Part shown: piece by piece, positions 1 through 13,599 of the stretch
How positions within the stretch are numbered: position 1 is the first letter of the stretch
How the letters are laid out: each line of letters opens with the position of its first letter
Assembly (NCBI RefSeq): GCF_024586455.1
Contig: NC_065923.1
Span: 45,764,264-45,828,263 of the forward strand
Reading direction: 5' to 3'
DNA from: Bactrocera neohumeralis
Taxonomy: Eukaryota > Arthropoda > Insecta > Diptera > Tephritidae
DNA: 64,000 bases
The notes under the pieces: model-generated
What the model was told of the DNA's origin: nothing
Databases searched by the model: none
The model's input: the letters and a program-made list of their open reading frames with translations, nothing else
Translations under genes and position numbers: made by a program

Positions 1-430
1 GCCACAGACCCAAGACATGAGCTCATAAAAACTTTCCTTCAGTAAGGCACCGTCTTGTTGAAACCAAAGCTCGTCCAAATCAACATGCTCCGATGTAGGC
101 ACGAAAAAGACTGTAACATTATGGCCGGCTTTATTTTTGAAGAAATACGGACTAATGGCCTCTTCTCATAGAACACTCCAAACAGTGACTTTTTGAGGAT
201 ATAACGTCGTCTCAATAATAACTTGTGGATTATCAATACTCCAAATGCGATCATTTTTTTGCCATTGAAGCACCCATTCAACCGAAAGTGAGTTTCATCG
301 CTGAACAAAATTGTCTTGTTAAAATTGGGATCGTTGGCGTGCGCCGCGTTTGATGGTCGTTCGGCTTCAATTTATGCACGAGTTTGATTTTGTAAGCTCG
401 CAAAACCAAGATCCTTTCATAAAACCGGTT
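1..430 (-). pseudogene. IS630/mariner-like transposase fragment, cut by the window edge
   Basis: The minus strand encodes pieces of a DDE transposase of the Tc1/mariner superfamily (IS630-like). The block starting near 308 begins FSDETHFRLNG, the usual first-Asp block. After a frame change, the segment from about 160 to 60 reads DELWFQQDGA, the block around the second catalytic Asp. The frame changes in between show it is dead. The C-terminal part (third acidic residue, LTPLDYFLWG block) lies beyond the window start. The same family recurs at 33.9, 41.6, 44.1, 56.2 and 63.4 kb. Confidence 0.75.
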
Positions 431-1189
431 ATAATGTGAAAGAGCACAGTTTAAATATATTTTCCATTTTAAAATAACACAGAGAATAATTTTGTACTTG
501 CCTGAAGAAAACTTAAGCTTTAAACTTTTTATAACAAATTTTGTTTGCAAATTATTTACAGTACACAGAAAAACGCATTATGAAGTAATTAATCTTAAAA
601 AATATCTTCAAATTGTTTAATGAAGTCAAAGCCAAAAGGTTGCACTACAGTGGGTGAAAGAATTTTCTAATAAAAACTTTTGAGTAAAAAGAAATCAATT
701 TAAGTTGAATTTCTCCAGCAAGATAATTACCAAAGGACGCAGTGAGCCATAACCTGTTCAGAGAGTGGAAAATAAGCGGCGTAAAGATTAGTATAAGAAA
801 ATATAATTTGCAAAAAGGGCAAGCGGGGTTAGTGGCAGCCCAGAGGCGGGCAAAAGATAAACGAGTGTAAACATTATGCATAACAAACTGTAAGGAAAAG
901 TGATTTGAATACAAATTGTCTTTAAAATACTTAATGTGGTTTTTATAAGCGATCAAAGTATGTATAGTAGTTGATGTTTAGGAATCGTATAGTTGCAAAT
1001 ATCAATGGTGATTTGAATGATAATCAATGAGTCAGATATAATTAAAAGTGTAATATATAATATCAGAACTGCAGATCAATAAGGAAGTAATGTATAGACT
1101 GCGGGAGGTGTGGTAATTCAGTGTGCGTCTACTGGGCGTTGAGTTGAGTGAACACTATTCAACAAATCTAAAGGAAAAATTTGCGCCTG
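431..1189. other. Intergenic AT-rich stretch, no gene seen
   Basis: Short ORFs on both strands show no recognisable domain. Nothing here can be supported as a gene. The last 100 bases may belong to the LINE that follows. Confidence 0.5.
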
Positions 1190-2655
1190 ATGAGCTAAGA
1201 TGTCTGAGAGGTATTTGAGTTGTCCTGATTATGAAGCGAGACGCATATGCAGCTAAAAAATGAAAGAGGCCGAAATGCGTGAGTATGAAGAGCTTGAGAA
1301 GCTGCCCGAAAAGGGTAATGTTCGAAAACTCTACGAAAAGATGTTGCTCCTAACAGATGGTTTCAAGACCGGAAAGACCCAAAGTGGTATGTTCAGGGCA
1401 TACTGAAGTTATGAAGGGAACATTTCTCGAGCCTGATGATCGGCAATGAAAGCATAACACCAGGAGATGTTAAACCCGACTCCACCATCGTTGACGATGG
1501 AACAGATTTTCCATTAACCGAACTTGAAGAAGTTCGAATAGCAATTACATATATATGGCTTTTTAAGCGAAGTGTGTGAAAGACTGAAGCCCACCGTCAA
1601 CAAACTGATTGGACTTTATCAGTGTGGCTTTAGACCTTTCAAATCTACTATCGAATTTACTGTCGTCCAGATTTTCACCATGCGCCAAATCTTGAAAAAT
1701 ACCCGTGAAAAAAAGATCGCCTCTTCGCCGATTTCAAAGCCGCCTTCGACAGCACGAAAAGGAACTGTTTCTATGCTAACACCAAAAGCTCCGTCAGGAT
1801 CGGGAAGCACCTCTCCGAGGAGTTCGATACCAACCGCGGTTTCATATAAGGAAACTACCTTTCGTGTGACTTGCTCAATCTATTCCTGGAGAAAATAATA
1901 CGAACTGCAGTGCTAAATAGAGAGTGGACAATCTTCTATAAGAGTGTACAGCTGCTGGCGTACGCCGATAATATTGATATCATGGGCCTCGACAACCACG
2001 CCGTTAGATCTGCTTTCCCCAGACTGGATAAAGAAGTGAAGCGTATGAGTCTGGTTGTGAACGAGGACAAGACGAAATATCTCCTTCCATAAAACAAACA
2101 GGCATCGCATTCGCGACTTGGCTCCCACGTCATTGTTGACAAGCATAACTTCGAAGTCGTAGATAATTTCGTCTACCATATAACCAATATTAACACCAAC
2201 AACAATATCAGCCTTGAAATCCAATACCGAATCACCCTTGCAAACAGCAGCTTCTAAGACGGAGTAGGCAATTGAAAAGTAAAGTCCTCTCTTGACGAAC
2301 AAAAACCAAATGCTACAAGTCACTCATCATCACCGTCCTGCTATACTTGTATAGTGTGGAAGGATGGACAGTGACACCATTTGATAAGTCGGCCTTAGGG
2401 GTATTCGAGAGAAAGGTTTTGCGCAAGATTGGAAACGGCGAGTACCCTAGTCGATGAAACGATGAGCTGTACGAGATATACGGCGACATTGACATAGTTC
2501 AGCGAATCAAGAGACAGCGGCTGGGCTGGTAGGTCATGTTGTCCGGATGAAAAAAATACTCCAGCTTTGAAAGTTTTCGTGTCAGTACCCGCCAGTGAAA
2601 GCAGAGGAAGTGGAAGACCTCTACTACGTTGGAGAGATATGCAAACTAATTGCAT
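1190..2655 (+). pseudogene. Non-LTR retrotransposon (LINE) reverse transcriptase relic
   Basis: This is a degenerate ORF2-type polyprotein read through several frames on the plus strand. From 1270 there is a linker (EELEKLPEKGNVRKLYEKM). Near 1572 comes the RT block CERLKPTVNKLIGLYQCGFR. The catalytic box near 1955 reads LAYADNIDI where active RTs have YADD, so the second catalytic Asp is Asn. Next come NEDKTKYLL, a SHVIVDKHNFEVVDNFVYH-like block in the early 2100s, and the C-terminal motif DIVQRIKRQRLGW near 2490. Stops and frameshifts between the blocks show it is inactive. The same LINE family recurs at 17.7, 18.4, 37.3, 45.1, 54.4, 55.8 and 61.6 kb. I did not assign a clade. Confidence 0.85.
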
Positions 2656-4179
2656 TTTTGAAACTAACTCTATCCTTCATTTAACACACAAAAATTTGAT
2701 ATGCTAGTGAATTAATTAAATGTGCATATATTGTGTGGTCTGCTTTTGCTCCATAATTGCTTGCGAATAAATTCCGTTTGATCCTCAATGTTGGTAGCGC
2801 AGTTGTTGTCCACCCTACAACTGAAACCAGTTTACTGGGCATTATTTTGAAAGCAAGAACAAGAAGCGAAATGCTAATCAATTTTATTAATTTTGCCACT
2901 AATTTCATTTGTTTCCATTTAATCATCCAAGTGCTGACATTGATGAATTTACGCTGAAGCGCTTCAAATAAAACAGCTCGCAGTAGAAACTAAGCAGCAA
3001 AGGCGCAGGATAACCGGTGGACTCTCTGGTATTTACTTATAAACTTGTAGAAAATGCGGAAGCCATGGACAAATCTATTTGCAGAATATATATGCATAGG
3101 AGGACCACATTCATAAAAGCAAGCGCAGTTCAGTACGCGAGTTAATATGAGGGTAGTCCAATAAAAATTTGCCTCCACTGCCCGATGGCGCCACGACAGG
3201 CAGAGAAGTTTACTATCGTGTAGTACGAGGTGTGTTCAAAAAATAACAGGTAGATATTTACATGCCGCCGTAATAAGATGAAATTTTTAGATGCATTCAT
3301 TGTATATTTTGTATTAAACAGTCGCTAAAGCTAGACACGTTTTAACGAGCTTGGCGATTTTCGTTTGTTAAAAGGTCACACTTCTTTCCTTGTTCGTGTA
3401 ATCTCGGCCAAAACCAATACTGTAAAGATACCCCAGTCTCCATATTGATCAGACTTACAGACTCCGCTCGACTTCTTTCTAATTCCAAAAAGAAAGAGAA
3501 CGCACAAGAAAAATCCTGCCGAATCGGATTCATATTTTTGTTTTCACCGCGTATGGAAACGAGAATGTCTGCGGATTTAAGAAACATTGATGAAAAGCAA
3601 AATCGGTACATGATTATTGTTTTTTGGTGGAAAATTGCGCAGTACATTGCAACAGTTGTATACAGCAGCTGATTTCCTTTGATGGAGACCGTGCAATGTT
3701 GGTTCAACGATTTTCAACATGTCGCACTACTAAGAGCACCTCAAAAGAAGTGTCATATCTTGATGAAATATTGGGAATGAAACGCTATCGTTTCGAACTC
3801 TATCGGATAACAAGCTCAACCGTGAGACTACCGCACTATAGGTTCTGTGTTTCGTTACCGTCTACTGTTACGCAGCAGAGATCAAGGAGCATTCGAACAG
3901 TAGACTTATACCAGTGAAACTACTCTAAAAAAGAAGAATACTACAATTTTTTAATTCACAAGGTGACATGACAACATTGACTACATGAAGAGAGATAAAA
4001 GAGTCACAGTGCTCCATCTCATTTATCGCAGGAAGAAGCGCATAACGACAAGGGACTGACTTACAACTCCGCCGTTACCACAGCCAAATCAGTCGAATTA
4101 GGTAATGAACTGTTGCGGTATCCACCAAACTGTTTAGATTTAGCCTCGTTCGAGATCATCTTGTTTCAAACTTGAAAAG
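2656..4179. other. TE-like stretch without an assignable gene
   Basis: ORFs of up to 121 codons occur on both strands, without a domain I recognise. The segment from 3225 (GAGGTGTGTTCAAAAAATAA) resembles a mariner-type terminal sequence, and 3650-3910 has weak transposase-like wording. Neither is enough for a call. Confidence 0.35.
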
Positions 4180-4204
4180 GTTACTTGACGTGTAACCTCT
4201 CCCT

Positions 4205-4475
4205 AGGTGTGAGGGTTTTAACAGGCCATTGCCCTATTGGCGTCCATGTTGTAAGGCTGAAATTTTACCAGACGCCATCTGCAGAAGCTGTAAGGAAGAG
4301 GATGAGGTGGAAATGTCTCAACACTCCCTTCTTGACTGTGCCGCGTTTGTTAGGGCAAGGCTTAAACACTAGGGTGCGCATACCTTCAGATATCCCACCG
4401 AACAGACGGGAATGGAAATTAAACACCAAAGTTCGAACACAGGTGTTCTTTTCTATGGCTTCCCAAAGGACTACA
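4205..4475 (+). pseudogene. LINE ORF2 C-terminal zinc-knuckle fragment
   Basis: With one frame change near 4263, the plus strand reads a block containing GHCPIGVHVVRLK and then ICRSCKEEDEVEMSQHSLLDC. This is the C-x2-C ... H-x4-C knuckle that follows the RNase H region in R1/I/jockey-type LINE ORF2 proteins. A stop follows near 4370. The upstream RT is not adjacent, so this is a 3' scrap. It does not share sequence with the LINE at 1190-2655, so a second LINE family is present. Confidence 0.7.
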
Positions 4476-6087
4476 TATAGCGGTCCACGTGCGATATCTC
4501 TACTTCAGCCATCTAACCTAACCTAACTCGCCGGGAAGAAATCCTCCTCCTTTACAGACCTCTAGAAAACTTAGTTTTGCAACAGCTTAAAGAAGTTTTC
4601 GTTTTTGTTTTCTGGATTAAGAATTTATTGAACCGCCCTTGTACATTCATAGTTAGGTATCCCACATACATAGTGCTATGCCAAAACATTTTACCCAAAA
4701 TTAGGTTGTCATTTCTGTGTGGTCTAGTTAATAAACACTTTCAACAAAATTATCATACATGCGTATGTCAGTGCCCAACGATGTCTGCTTTCTTCACAAA
4801 CACATACATACAACTGTAGTTGTAATTTTTCAAACCAACTCACCGCAATTTCACCCTTTAATCAACTTGGTGACACTTTAAATAGCACACCGACGAAATT
4901 AACCATTTTAAAAATAAACATGTATGTAGGTCCTGGTAAACCTTAGCAATGTTTAAATGCCGTAATTGCGCCATTTCTGTTTTCCAATGCTAGCATTCAA
5001 ATACATAACATAGTAGCATACTCGCCCTGAGCGGTGGTTGCTCGAATGGCTCGACGTTTCATTGAACTTTATTCGGCTGGAATTTATTTTTAAACTGTTG
5101 CTCGCTGATGCTGCAATAATTTGCATTGATTTTGTGTCGTTCTTCAAATTGGTCACGTAGACATCTATATCTCATATACATATATGTATTTAAACACATA
5201 CATACATATTCGGTTAAGCATGTGTGGGTTTTTGGCGCTGACATTTCGAGTTCTCGCTTTGCAAAGTGTGGTCGCATTTACATAACTGTTTCTACACACA
5301 TACGCATGTAGAACAAAGCATATGCGCATAGCAATGACCTAGAATTTTCCCTAGCCTACCATTGGGGTTTTGTCCGCATAGCCTTAAAAAATAGCTGTAT
5401 TGCAGCTAGGGACACAAGCGCATGTGCGTATGTGTGCCAATAAAAGTGTTTTATTTCTTTTTGTTTGCGCGGCATTTTGCACGTTAAATGAAGTTTAATT
5501 ACAATTGTCCTGCCGCGTGTTGTTTGATTTGTGTGTGTAAGTGCACACACAGATACACAGGTGAATATGTCTGAGTGTGTGTGTGATTTTGCGGTACAAT
5601 AGTCGCTAAATTACCATTTTATTTTGTTCTTGCCACCTTAAATCTGTGTATACTTTAGTAAAATGTATGTATATAAAGAAAATTAATTGTAAAAGTTTTT
5701 ACCGCAGCATACACTTTAACTAATTTTTTATATTTTTTTATTATATATTGATATAATAATATTATTACGTTTTCATAGTGTTAATTTTATTTTTCGCCTT
5801 GCAAGCTGTGCAAATATTTCATGTTCATTTGGCGCTCCAGTGTTTGCCGTTAATAACTTTGTTTGTTTGCGGGTGTGTGTGTTTTATTTATTTAACATAT
5901 TTGCGATTGTGTGACTTGCTAATTATTTAAAAGCCATAAAAATTTATTCAATTGATTCCTATTATGCAAATAATATATTTGATTTAACTGTGATAGAATA
6001 TTTAAATAATTCACGAATTTAAATACGAGTTTCTACAAAGGCATGTAGAAAACATCAAATAAACGTTTTGTGGCATTCGAAGAATTA
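4476..6087. other. Intergenic AT-rich stretch
   Basis: Simple ACATA and TGTG-rich tracts occur around 5160-5320 and 5530-5590. The short ORFs overlap on both strands and show no domain. No gene is supported. Confidence 0.5.
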
Positions 6088-7200
6088 CAGTAGCGGACAA
6101 AGATATTTGGACAGGTAGAAATATTCACTTTTCGTTAATATTTTTAGGTTGAGGTTTTTTTTTTAAATTTAGCAAATTCGAATAATAGGAAATCAAATTA
6201 ACTGCGCCTTAGTTTTGAGTTCTTTCTTTTCTATCTAAAAATTAATATTGAAAATTACGTTATTTGAAAAGAACAAATGGACATAAACCAATTTTAGTTT
6301 TGCAATATTTCAAAGAAAAATTTATGTTTCTTAATAGGTTTTTCCCGATCTCCAACTCCATAACAAGCACAGTTTCCCCAAATCATTTCGGATTCTCCTT
6401 GCAAGTCAGGCCATTTTAGGAACGCAATAGAATAATAATAAGGAACAAAAAGTTTCCACCAACCGAGCCAAAGGAAAATAACGGCAAAAATAACAAAATG
6501 AAAAGTAAGGAACACAAAGTTTCCACACAGGAATACAAGAATATAAAAATTCCACAAAAACACCCGAAAAGGACCAAAATAGCATAATAGAAAACATTAA
6601 TGGTAATTATTCAGTACTTGGCGAAAAAGGCTCGAAAATGTCTTTTGGTGATCATTAAATACTAAAAATACAAACAATGAAAATGAGGATGAATAATTAT
6701 CCAAAATATATAAGAGATAATATTGCTCAAATGCATGCATGCAAACATTAATACAAGCTTTCCATTCATGACGAATGTAAAAGCAGAAATAAGAATGAAA
6801 GTTGAGGAACCGATCTGGAGCCGAGAATATCCATATCCCTTTCGTTAGATGCATGAAGGAATACTATATACGTAATGTACTAAGAAGAAAATAATATGGG
6901 AAAGAAACAAACTACAACCTAGGTAAAAGTAAGGAAGAGCTAAGTTCGGGTGCAACCGAACATTTTATACTCATGCAAAGCTAATGTAGTTACCCGCCTC
7001 AGTAATTTTCGACATATCTTTTATTTTTCTGTATTCACTAATAACACTTCAAAAATATTAAACTCAACGTTAAATAAAAATTCAATATTCAGGAAGTAGG
7101 AACAAAACAGATCCAAACTTTAAATCTATTTTCATGTATTAGGTTTCGAAATTTATACAGAACTTATACGTTGGTGTTCTAGTTTCTTTGTCCGCTCCTG
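6088..7200 (-). mobile_element. Tc1-like transposon with both terminal repeats, decayed
   Basis: The left end starts CAGTAGCGGACAAAGATATT and the right end is the inverse of CAGGAGCGGACAAAGAAAC. Both are flanked by TA (6086-6087 and 7201-7202), the Tc1/mariner target duplication. On the minus strand near 6420-6300 a fragment reads ESEMIWGNCACYGVG then EILQN, matching the Tc1 transposase block GGSVMVWG..YYGVG...EIL. Most of the transposase is gone. A DINE scrap is nested at 6925-6977. At 1113 bp it is shorter than a typical full Tc1 element. Confidence 0.75.
6925..6977 (-). repeat. DINE-like terminal hairpin scrap nested in the Tc1 element
   Basis: The segment carries GTAAGGAAGAGCTAAGTTCG followed by the hairpin TTCGGGTGCAACCGAA and a TTTATACTCATGCA tail. 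This is the same end seen in the longer copies at 23991 and 52286. Only this end is present. Confidence 0.7.
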
Positions 7201-7202
7201 TA

Positions 7203-8280
7203 CTTACGAATTTGGCTTGTGCATAAGAAAAATTGACATTTCAAATGCTGTGAACTTTTTATGAATACATGATTTTTAATTATTTTTGAAAATTAAAAAT
7301 CACTCTAAATATATAATAATTATATTTAACAAATACAGTAGAGTAATAAACCATATTGAAGTCAGAAGAATATGATCTCTTAAATTTGTTAGTAGTTTTC
7401 GATCAAATTTATACTCCACTTTTATTTTCAAAAATTTTGAGTTTTTTAGTTTAATTGGTGACAAAATTCTAGTGCATGGTTTTATGTTGTTTCGACATTA
7501 GTTCACTTAAAAATCCAATAGACCAATCATAACTTTCTTGAGTAGTTTTAGATGTTATGAACCAAGTAAATTTAGATTAGTATATTTTAGATCATTCCGA
7601 AATTCAATGAAGGTAGTCAATTATTCCTCGACTAGGATATACGATTTCTGTAAAACCCAAAAGGAAACGCCGAAGACTCTATAAATAACGTCTTTCAAGG
7701 TTGTTCATTTTATTAAAACCAACTTTCTTTAAAAATGCAGTAATCTTTCTTTGACACTTCAGCAACATTTTTTACGACTGCATAACAGTAATTCTAATGG
7801 AAACACAACATTTCAAACAAACTCGTTGTTAAATTTGTTTAAGGTAAAACAAATTCGGCAGACAAATTGTTCGTGTCGTAAATAAACTGTTCTCAAACAC
7901 AAACGATTCGACTTGCGCGCGCAGTTTAAATGGACCAGTCCGAATCAAATTAGATCAAATGCTACATATATGTACTCTTACTCTTGTATTGTCTGATTTT
8001 GCACCATTGCAGTTTTATTTGTACCACTCAATTTGCTTCTAATCATTCTGTATCTCTATCTGACTTGATTTGGCCTGTTTGTCGGCCCATCTCTGATCAA
8101 TTTATGCATCCATTGAAAGTGAACTCTTTGTAAAATTACCAAATACAACAAGATATTCAAGTTTGCGGCATTTTTGATTGTCATGTAACGAATGACTACA
8201 CAACCAATACGACAAAGTTAAATTTAATTATTTGTATTAATATTTTATATTTTTTTGTTTTGTACAGGCATGAAATATTA
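7203..8280. other. Intergenic stretch, nothing recognised
   Basis: No ORF above 60 codons, no repeat end and no RNA gene is visible. Confidence 0.5.
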
Positions 8281-8284
8281 GTTA

Positions 8285-9605
8285 TTGTTGATTGTTATTA
8301 TAGAGTGCAGTATAAATGTTAAACACTTAGTTTGTAACGCCAATGAAATTTTTGTTCGTCCGTCGGTTTGTCTGTATAGACCCGAATTTCTCCGTCAGTT
8401 TATGAGACATTAATCTGAAATTTTGTAACCTTAGATGGGAACATTTTTATTTATTTAACGATAAGATATATTCAAGAAATTTGGCATGGATTGCTTTTTA
8501 AGGAATTAATGCAATCTCCGAAGAAATTTTTCAGATCGGATCATAGCATAAAGAATAGAGCTGTCATAAAAATTGAATGATAAAAATCATGTCCTTGTAT
8601 AAGAAACTTATGTGTTTGTCAAGGTCTTTATAAAATTTGACACCAATTATTGTCCAAGCCAACGATATAATCTCCAGGAAACTGTTCAGATCGTATCACT
8701 TTAGCATGGAGCTCCAATAAAAACTGAATCATTAGAATCAATTTGTTATATAAAAAACGTTTTATTTGACAAGATCTCTTCAAGAAATTTAATTATTGTT
8801 CAAAAGAACGGCACATTCATAGCATATCACTGTGTTTCATGTTTTGTTTACCATTCCGAATTTTCACTTGTATAATTTTTACATAATATTCATTTTAAAA
8901 AGGTATTGTTAAAATGCGAAATCGAGCAAAATGGGACTACAACCATTCCAACATCCCATAAACACAATTTTAATTTCTATGATTCTTTCACTTTCCAGAA
9001 TACAAATAAAGAGGCACAAGAATATAACGAGATGAAAGTTTTCTCGAATAGTGCCACCTTATGGCCAAAAATTACCCAAATCGGATCAAAATTGTTCCAT
9101 TCCCTAGTTACCGAATATGTGGTACCTACTTGTATAGTACCCAGTACCTATAGTTGACTTTTGACTTGAAATATCGGTCATTATAAAATATATATGTATA
9201 ATTATAATTCTGAAATAATACTTTCCTTATAATGGTTTGTCTGTGTGTCAAAAATTGGTTGAATCGGATTAATACTTCCCTTAGCTCCCATTTAGAGACA
9301 GCTTGTCCCAGACCTCTGTCTAAACTTCATATTCCTAATGTAATGAATTCCAATCCTCTGGATGACGTTCATCAACTCAATATATTAATTCTTCGGTCAA
9401 GCTAATATCACACATCAGACGAATCTCTATTGAAGAGGTTTTTAATATAAAATGAACTAAAATATAGCAATAAGAGTAATTCTAAGTTTACTGTCAATGA
9501 ATGATTAATTATTTCGCAACATTTTTAACAAAGAGTTTTAATATTAGCAAGTTGCAAGATTATAAAATGTTCGGTACGTACAAGCTTAGCCCTTTCTTAT
9601 TTGTT
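8285..9605 (+). mobile_element. DINE/Helitron-like non-autonomous element, degraded
   Basis: Near 8357 there is a CGTCCGTCGG tract, the decayed tetramer repeat of these elements. The element then reads as sentence-like non-coding repeat (CGGATCATAGC, AAATCGGA) and closes at 9565-9605 with TATAAAATGTTCGG ... CTTAGCCCTTTCTTATTTG. That close is the inverse of the end at 23991. The ORF at 8906-9157 falls inside the repeat and is not a gene. Both boundaries are approximate. Confidence 0.6.
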
Positions 9606-12345
9606 TTTCCAATGTTCATTTTAAATAGATAGTTGATATTGAAATTCAATAGATAAAAATATTATCAAATTGTGAATAATTTTTTTAATAAAAAATTAAT
9701 TTGAAATTTTTCTTAAATTATTATCGATATTAAGCAAACAAAAGGTATAGTAAAAAAATTAATTAATTTAAGTGTTATTTACATTCGAAATTTCGGCAAT
9801 TGATTAGATAGTAAGATGTGGATTTTGTTTGTTGCGCGACCAATTATAAACGTCGGGGTATTGAATTGACTACATATTAAAGTATGCTCATGCCGATACC
9901 TGCTCATTTTAAACAATGATTTCCTTTAAGTGCGTTTAGATATCTAATCGTCTTCCATTTCTAATAATCGGAGATTTGTTGACCACAAAAATACTATCAT
10001 AATACTATAGCTTCAAGGTATACGAAGCGAACTGTTGAAATATCGAGACCTCGGCATGAAACTCATCTGCCAATGGTATAAGTTCGGCTTAATTAGCTCC
10101 TTTTATAGCAAGATTGCAATACTATTGACCATTGGGACCTATATATATTGAACATATTCTAACCGTTGAATACGACTTTTTCATTTTGTGGTAATTTGGG
10201 TCTTCTCTTTTGAGCTCAACTCGACTGAGGGAGGCTTTTTAATTTCAAAATAATTATCTAAACGAAATTAGGGTTATATTATCTAAATATCATATGGAAA
10301 TTTATATCGAATCTCTTTTCGTTTACTTTTGTTAGTATCACTCGTTAGATATTATCACTCGGTGTAACTTGCTGCGGTATAATGGGAAAGCTGAAATATT
10401 TCTTTTAGAACACTTACAGAGAAAACAAAATACAATCATTGAGTACTATAATAAGACCTTAATTCAAAAACTAATATCTTGCAAGCAGACGATTGTTTGA
10501 ATGAAAGGTGAAAAGCTCGGATTTTTACAACTTGAGCATTTTTATTTATTACTACCTATTTAATATTATTTTTACTTCTTTAATGATATGTTATTTATAT
10601 AAAATAATCCTTATTCCCTTCACTTAAATATGTACCCCTATCAAAGGTCGTTTTTGTTGTTTCTTAAGAATGTGTAATGCCGCACTCGAACACACTTCAC
10701 CGCAAACTTTTATTTATCAAAGCGGCTTTCGTGCCAAAAATAAATAGAGTGAATTTCCCAGACAAGCTGGAGGGTTTAAATCCATGTTCCATATTTTTAT
10801 AAATTTTCACTTATAACCATTTTAGTTTACACAAAAAGCTGTTTTGGTCACTCATTGGCATTATGCACTTCAAAAAAGGTCAAAACAAGCACTCATAGCT
10901 GAATACGGTGGATCTACAGGCAACACGAAAAGCAACAACGTCTTTGCATTGCTTTTTCCCACTCACCTCTTCCTGCTGAGTAACCAAATACAGATCACCT
11001 ACCGCCTTTCTTAGACGTTAAGTAGTAGTTGGAGCCACTTATATTCGCACAATATTCGCACAATATTTTAAATTTTCACAACCCAAAATTATTCTTTCAG
11101 CGCCAAAGATGGCCCGTGTTTGTTGTTTTGCGTTTTACTCGGAACAAATTTGCGACCGACAATGTTGATTTTATGCTTGCTTTTATGAAAATTTAATTCA
11201 ATTGAATTTGAATTCTGGCAGAATCCTTTGAAAGGCGCCTTTTTTCTGCCATTTGTATTCTATTTACGCTTGCATTTATTTTGACCACTTTGGAGAGCTG
11301 TCATGATTTATACATTTCAAAAATAATTGCCACTTTAAAAATTTAATACACAAACAGCACATTTTTTTGTGTATAACTTTAATATTATTATAATAATAAT
11401 TTTAATTTTTTTGCTTAATGAGCACACAAATTTTCTATTAAATTTTTTCTCTTAAGCACTTTTATTTATCATTTCACTATTCTTAATATTCTGCTAACGA
11501 AACGTAGTAGCACATTAATATTTATTATTATTAACAAAAATTCGGAAATACTTTCAAATGTGTCAGCCAATATGTCATATATTAACAAACTTCAAATCAC
11601 TGACCGCCAGTGCGTATGCTTAACCGACGATTCCATGCGATTTCCGTAACGCTCAACAGTAAAACGATGCGACAACTGAAATCTAAATTTCTTGCTTTGG
11701 CATTCGGAAGGTATTTGCAACAAGCATTTGCTGATGCTGAGCTTTCTGTTAGAAAAAGCTCAGCGCGGAGAAAGGTAGTTAAATTCGAAATTTTTGTGCA
11801 ATAGCACATCTACAGCCCACTTTCATGTTAACGTTCTTACAGTGTTATGCTAGTTAACATAGCATAGTCGGCATCGCAACCTGTTTGACAGTTAGCTGTG
11901 TTGTATAATTAAGCCGGCAGTGTTTGATGTTGTGTTTATGTTTGCGATGATAACAACATCATAATCAAATTATTGAAGATGTTTTCATATGGATATACAT
12001 ATGTATGTATGTATGCGCATTTGTACATTTATTAGATATAAGCGTATATATTTAAGTATATGACAGTCGTAAAAGAAAAAAAATTGTCCAGAGATATTAG
12101 TTTTTTGATTCAAACTAAGCTTAAAGTTCAAACACGATAATTATTTGTGTAGTTATACAGATATATACCTATATACATATATACAATAGCAAATATTAAC
12201 TCAGTAACTAAATGCCTTCTTTTAGCTTTGATTATCATCAAAGTATCATTTCTGATCAGTAATGTTTTGACAGAACATAATTAATATAAATAAAATATAT
12301 ATTCAAAATATTAATAATTTCTTTTAATTTTATAATATTTCTTTA
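9606..12345. other. Long stretch without an assignable gene
   Basis: ORFs of 64-70 codons overlap on opposite strands at 11597-11809 and match nothing I know. A perfect-looking hairpin (GCTGAGCTTT / AAAGCTCAGC) sits at 11736-11764 inside them. No TE end or splice-supported exon was seen. Confidence 0.4.
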
Positions 12346-12349
12346 TTTA

Positions 12350-13165
12350 TTGAATCTGCTTTTTTTTAAATACTAACAATAAATTATAAAATCTTAAATC
12401 TATTTTTGTTATGAGCTGTTTTGGTGATACGTTGCTCTTTAGTACGCAGGCATATCTCTTCTCTTTATGCGTGTTTAATCGCAGGAATGTAATGGAATCA
12501 TTAGCCAATGGGCTTGGGTGATTTCGGAGTTTAGATATATTTGTCATTCTGCTGTTCTCTACTTCTTTTCTTACCATAGGAATGCCAAGATCTTTATAGA
12601 TATTTTCATAGTTGGTATTATATTATTTTCGTGGAGGAAAGGAGATCTTTGATAGAAACACTTTTTTAAATGTTTTAGAAAGACTGGATAGAAGACTGAT
12701 TGTTCTGTATGAAGACAGTATGTTAAGTCTGGGAAAGACTATATCTTTATCTATCAAGATAATCTATGACTTTTTCCATGAAATTGAATAGTATCCAAAA
12801 CTAAGAATTGCAATATTTGGTAACTTAATTAGCAATTTTGGGGTAATATTATCATGTTCTGACGACTTTTTTAGATTAAGTTATTTCATGATTCTAATAA
12901 TTTCAGAAAGAGAAGTCTCAAAAGACTGGATCGAATTGTTAGCTGTGTTGGGTAAGATTGACAGCTTAAAGTTGTTCTTTGGGCAATTTGGTTGAAATAC
13001 CTTATCTAGGTGATTTGCAAAATAATTAGCATTTTCCTCGTCACGTCGGACCCAATTTCCATCCAAGTCTACTATAGGTAGGTTGGAGTCGAGTGGTGGC
13101 TTCATGCTTTCCAAAAGGAATTTTGCTTGTTTGAAATTGAACACAGCTTCTTTATACATATTTCA
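12350..13165 (-). pseudogene. Jockey-like LINE ORF2 fragment
   Basis: On the minus strand the ORF from 13159 contains VDLDGNWVRRDEENANYFAN followed by HLDKVFQPN and SETSLSEIIRIMK. This is the linker between the endonuclease and RT domains of jockey-type LINEs (DxxGxWxRxDxEKAxxFANHLxxVFQPN). Downstream, toward 12350, short RT-like words appear in several frames with stops. It is a 5'- and 3'-truncated dead copy. No flanking gene is linked to it. Confidence 0.65.
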
Positions 13166-13599
13166 GTATTGAAATTTTACTCTTAGTGAAGGCCAGAAAT
13201 TAAGTAAAATATATTTCGATCTAAAAATATTTGCACATTATAAAAAACATATGTATATATGTTTATAATATTCCATCTGATCACTATTGACTCTGATTGG
13301 TCCATAGAAATAGCGCGCGCAAACCGAATTGATAAAACCAGTTTTCCTTGATTGGTACAATATTTTTTATATTCATGTAAAGTTTTCCCCTAGGACTCGG
13401 AATTATTGAAGAGGTCCGTATTTTCCAAGAAATTATGTGAATTTGTAAGACTGGTAGTAATATGAGCGGTGTACGAGCGCAAAATCAATTCAACGTAAAA
13501 ATAAGAATGAATTTCTTTCGTCCTGTGTTGCCCACACGCCAAATTTTTCTGGAGTCGACTTGGCTGTTTGCTGTCCTCGAGAAAGTCATTCAAAAATAC

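Noticed and set aside
3342..3917. Overlapping ORFs of 75-121 codons on both strands as a possible gene
   Set aside because: No domain, no splice support, and frames on both strands of the same stretch.
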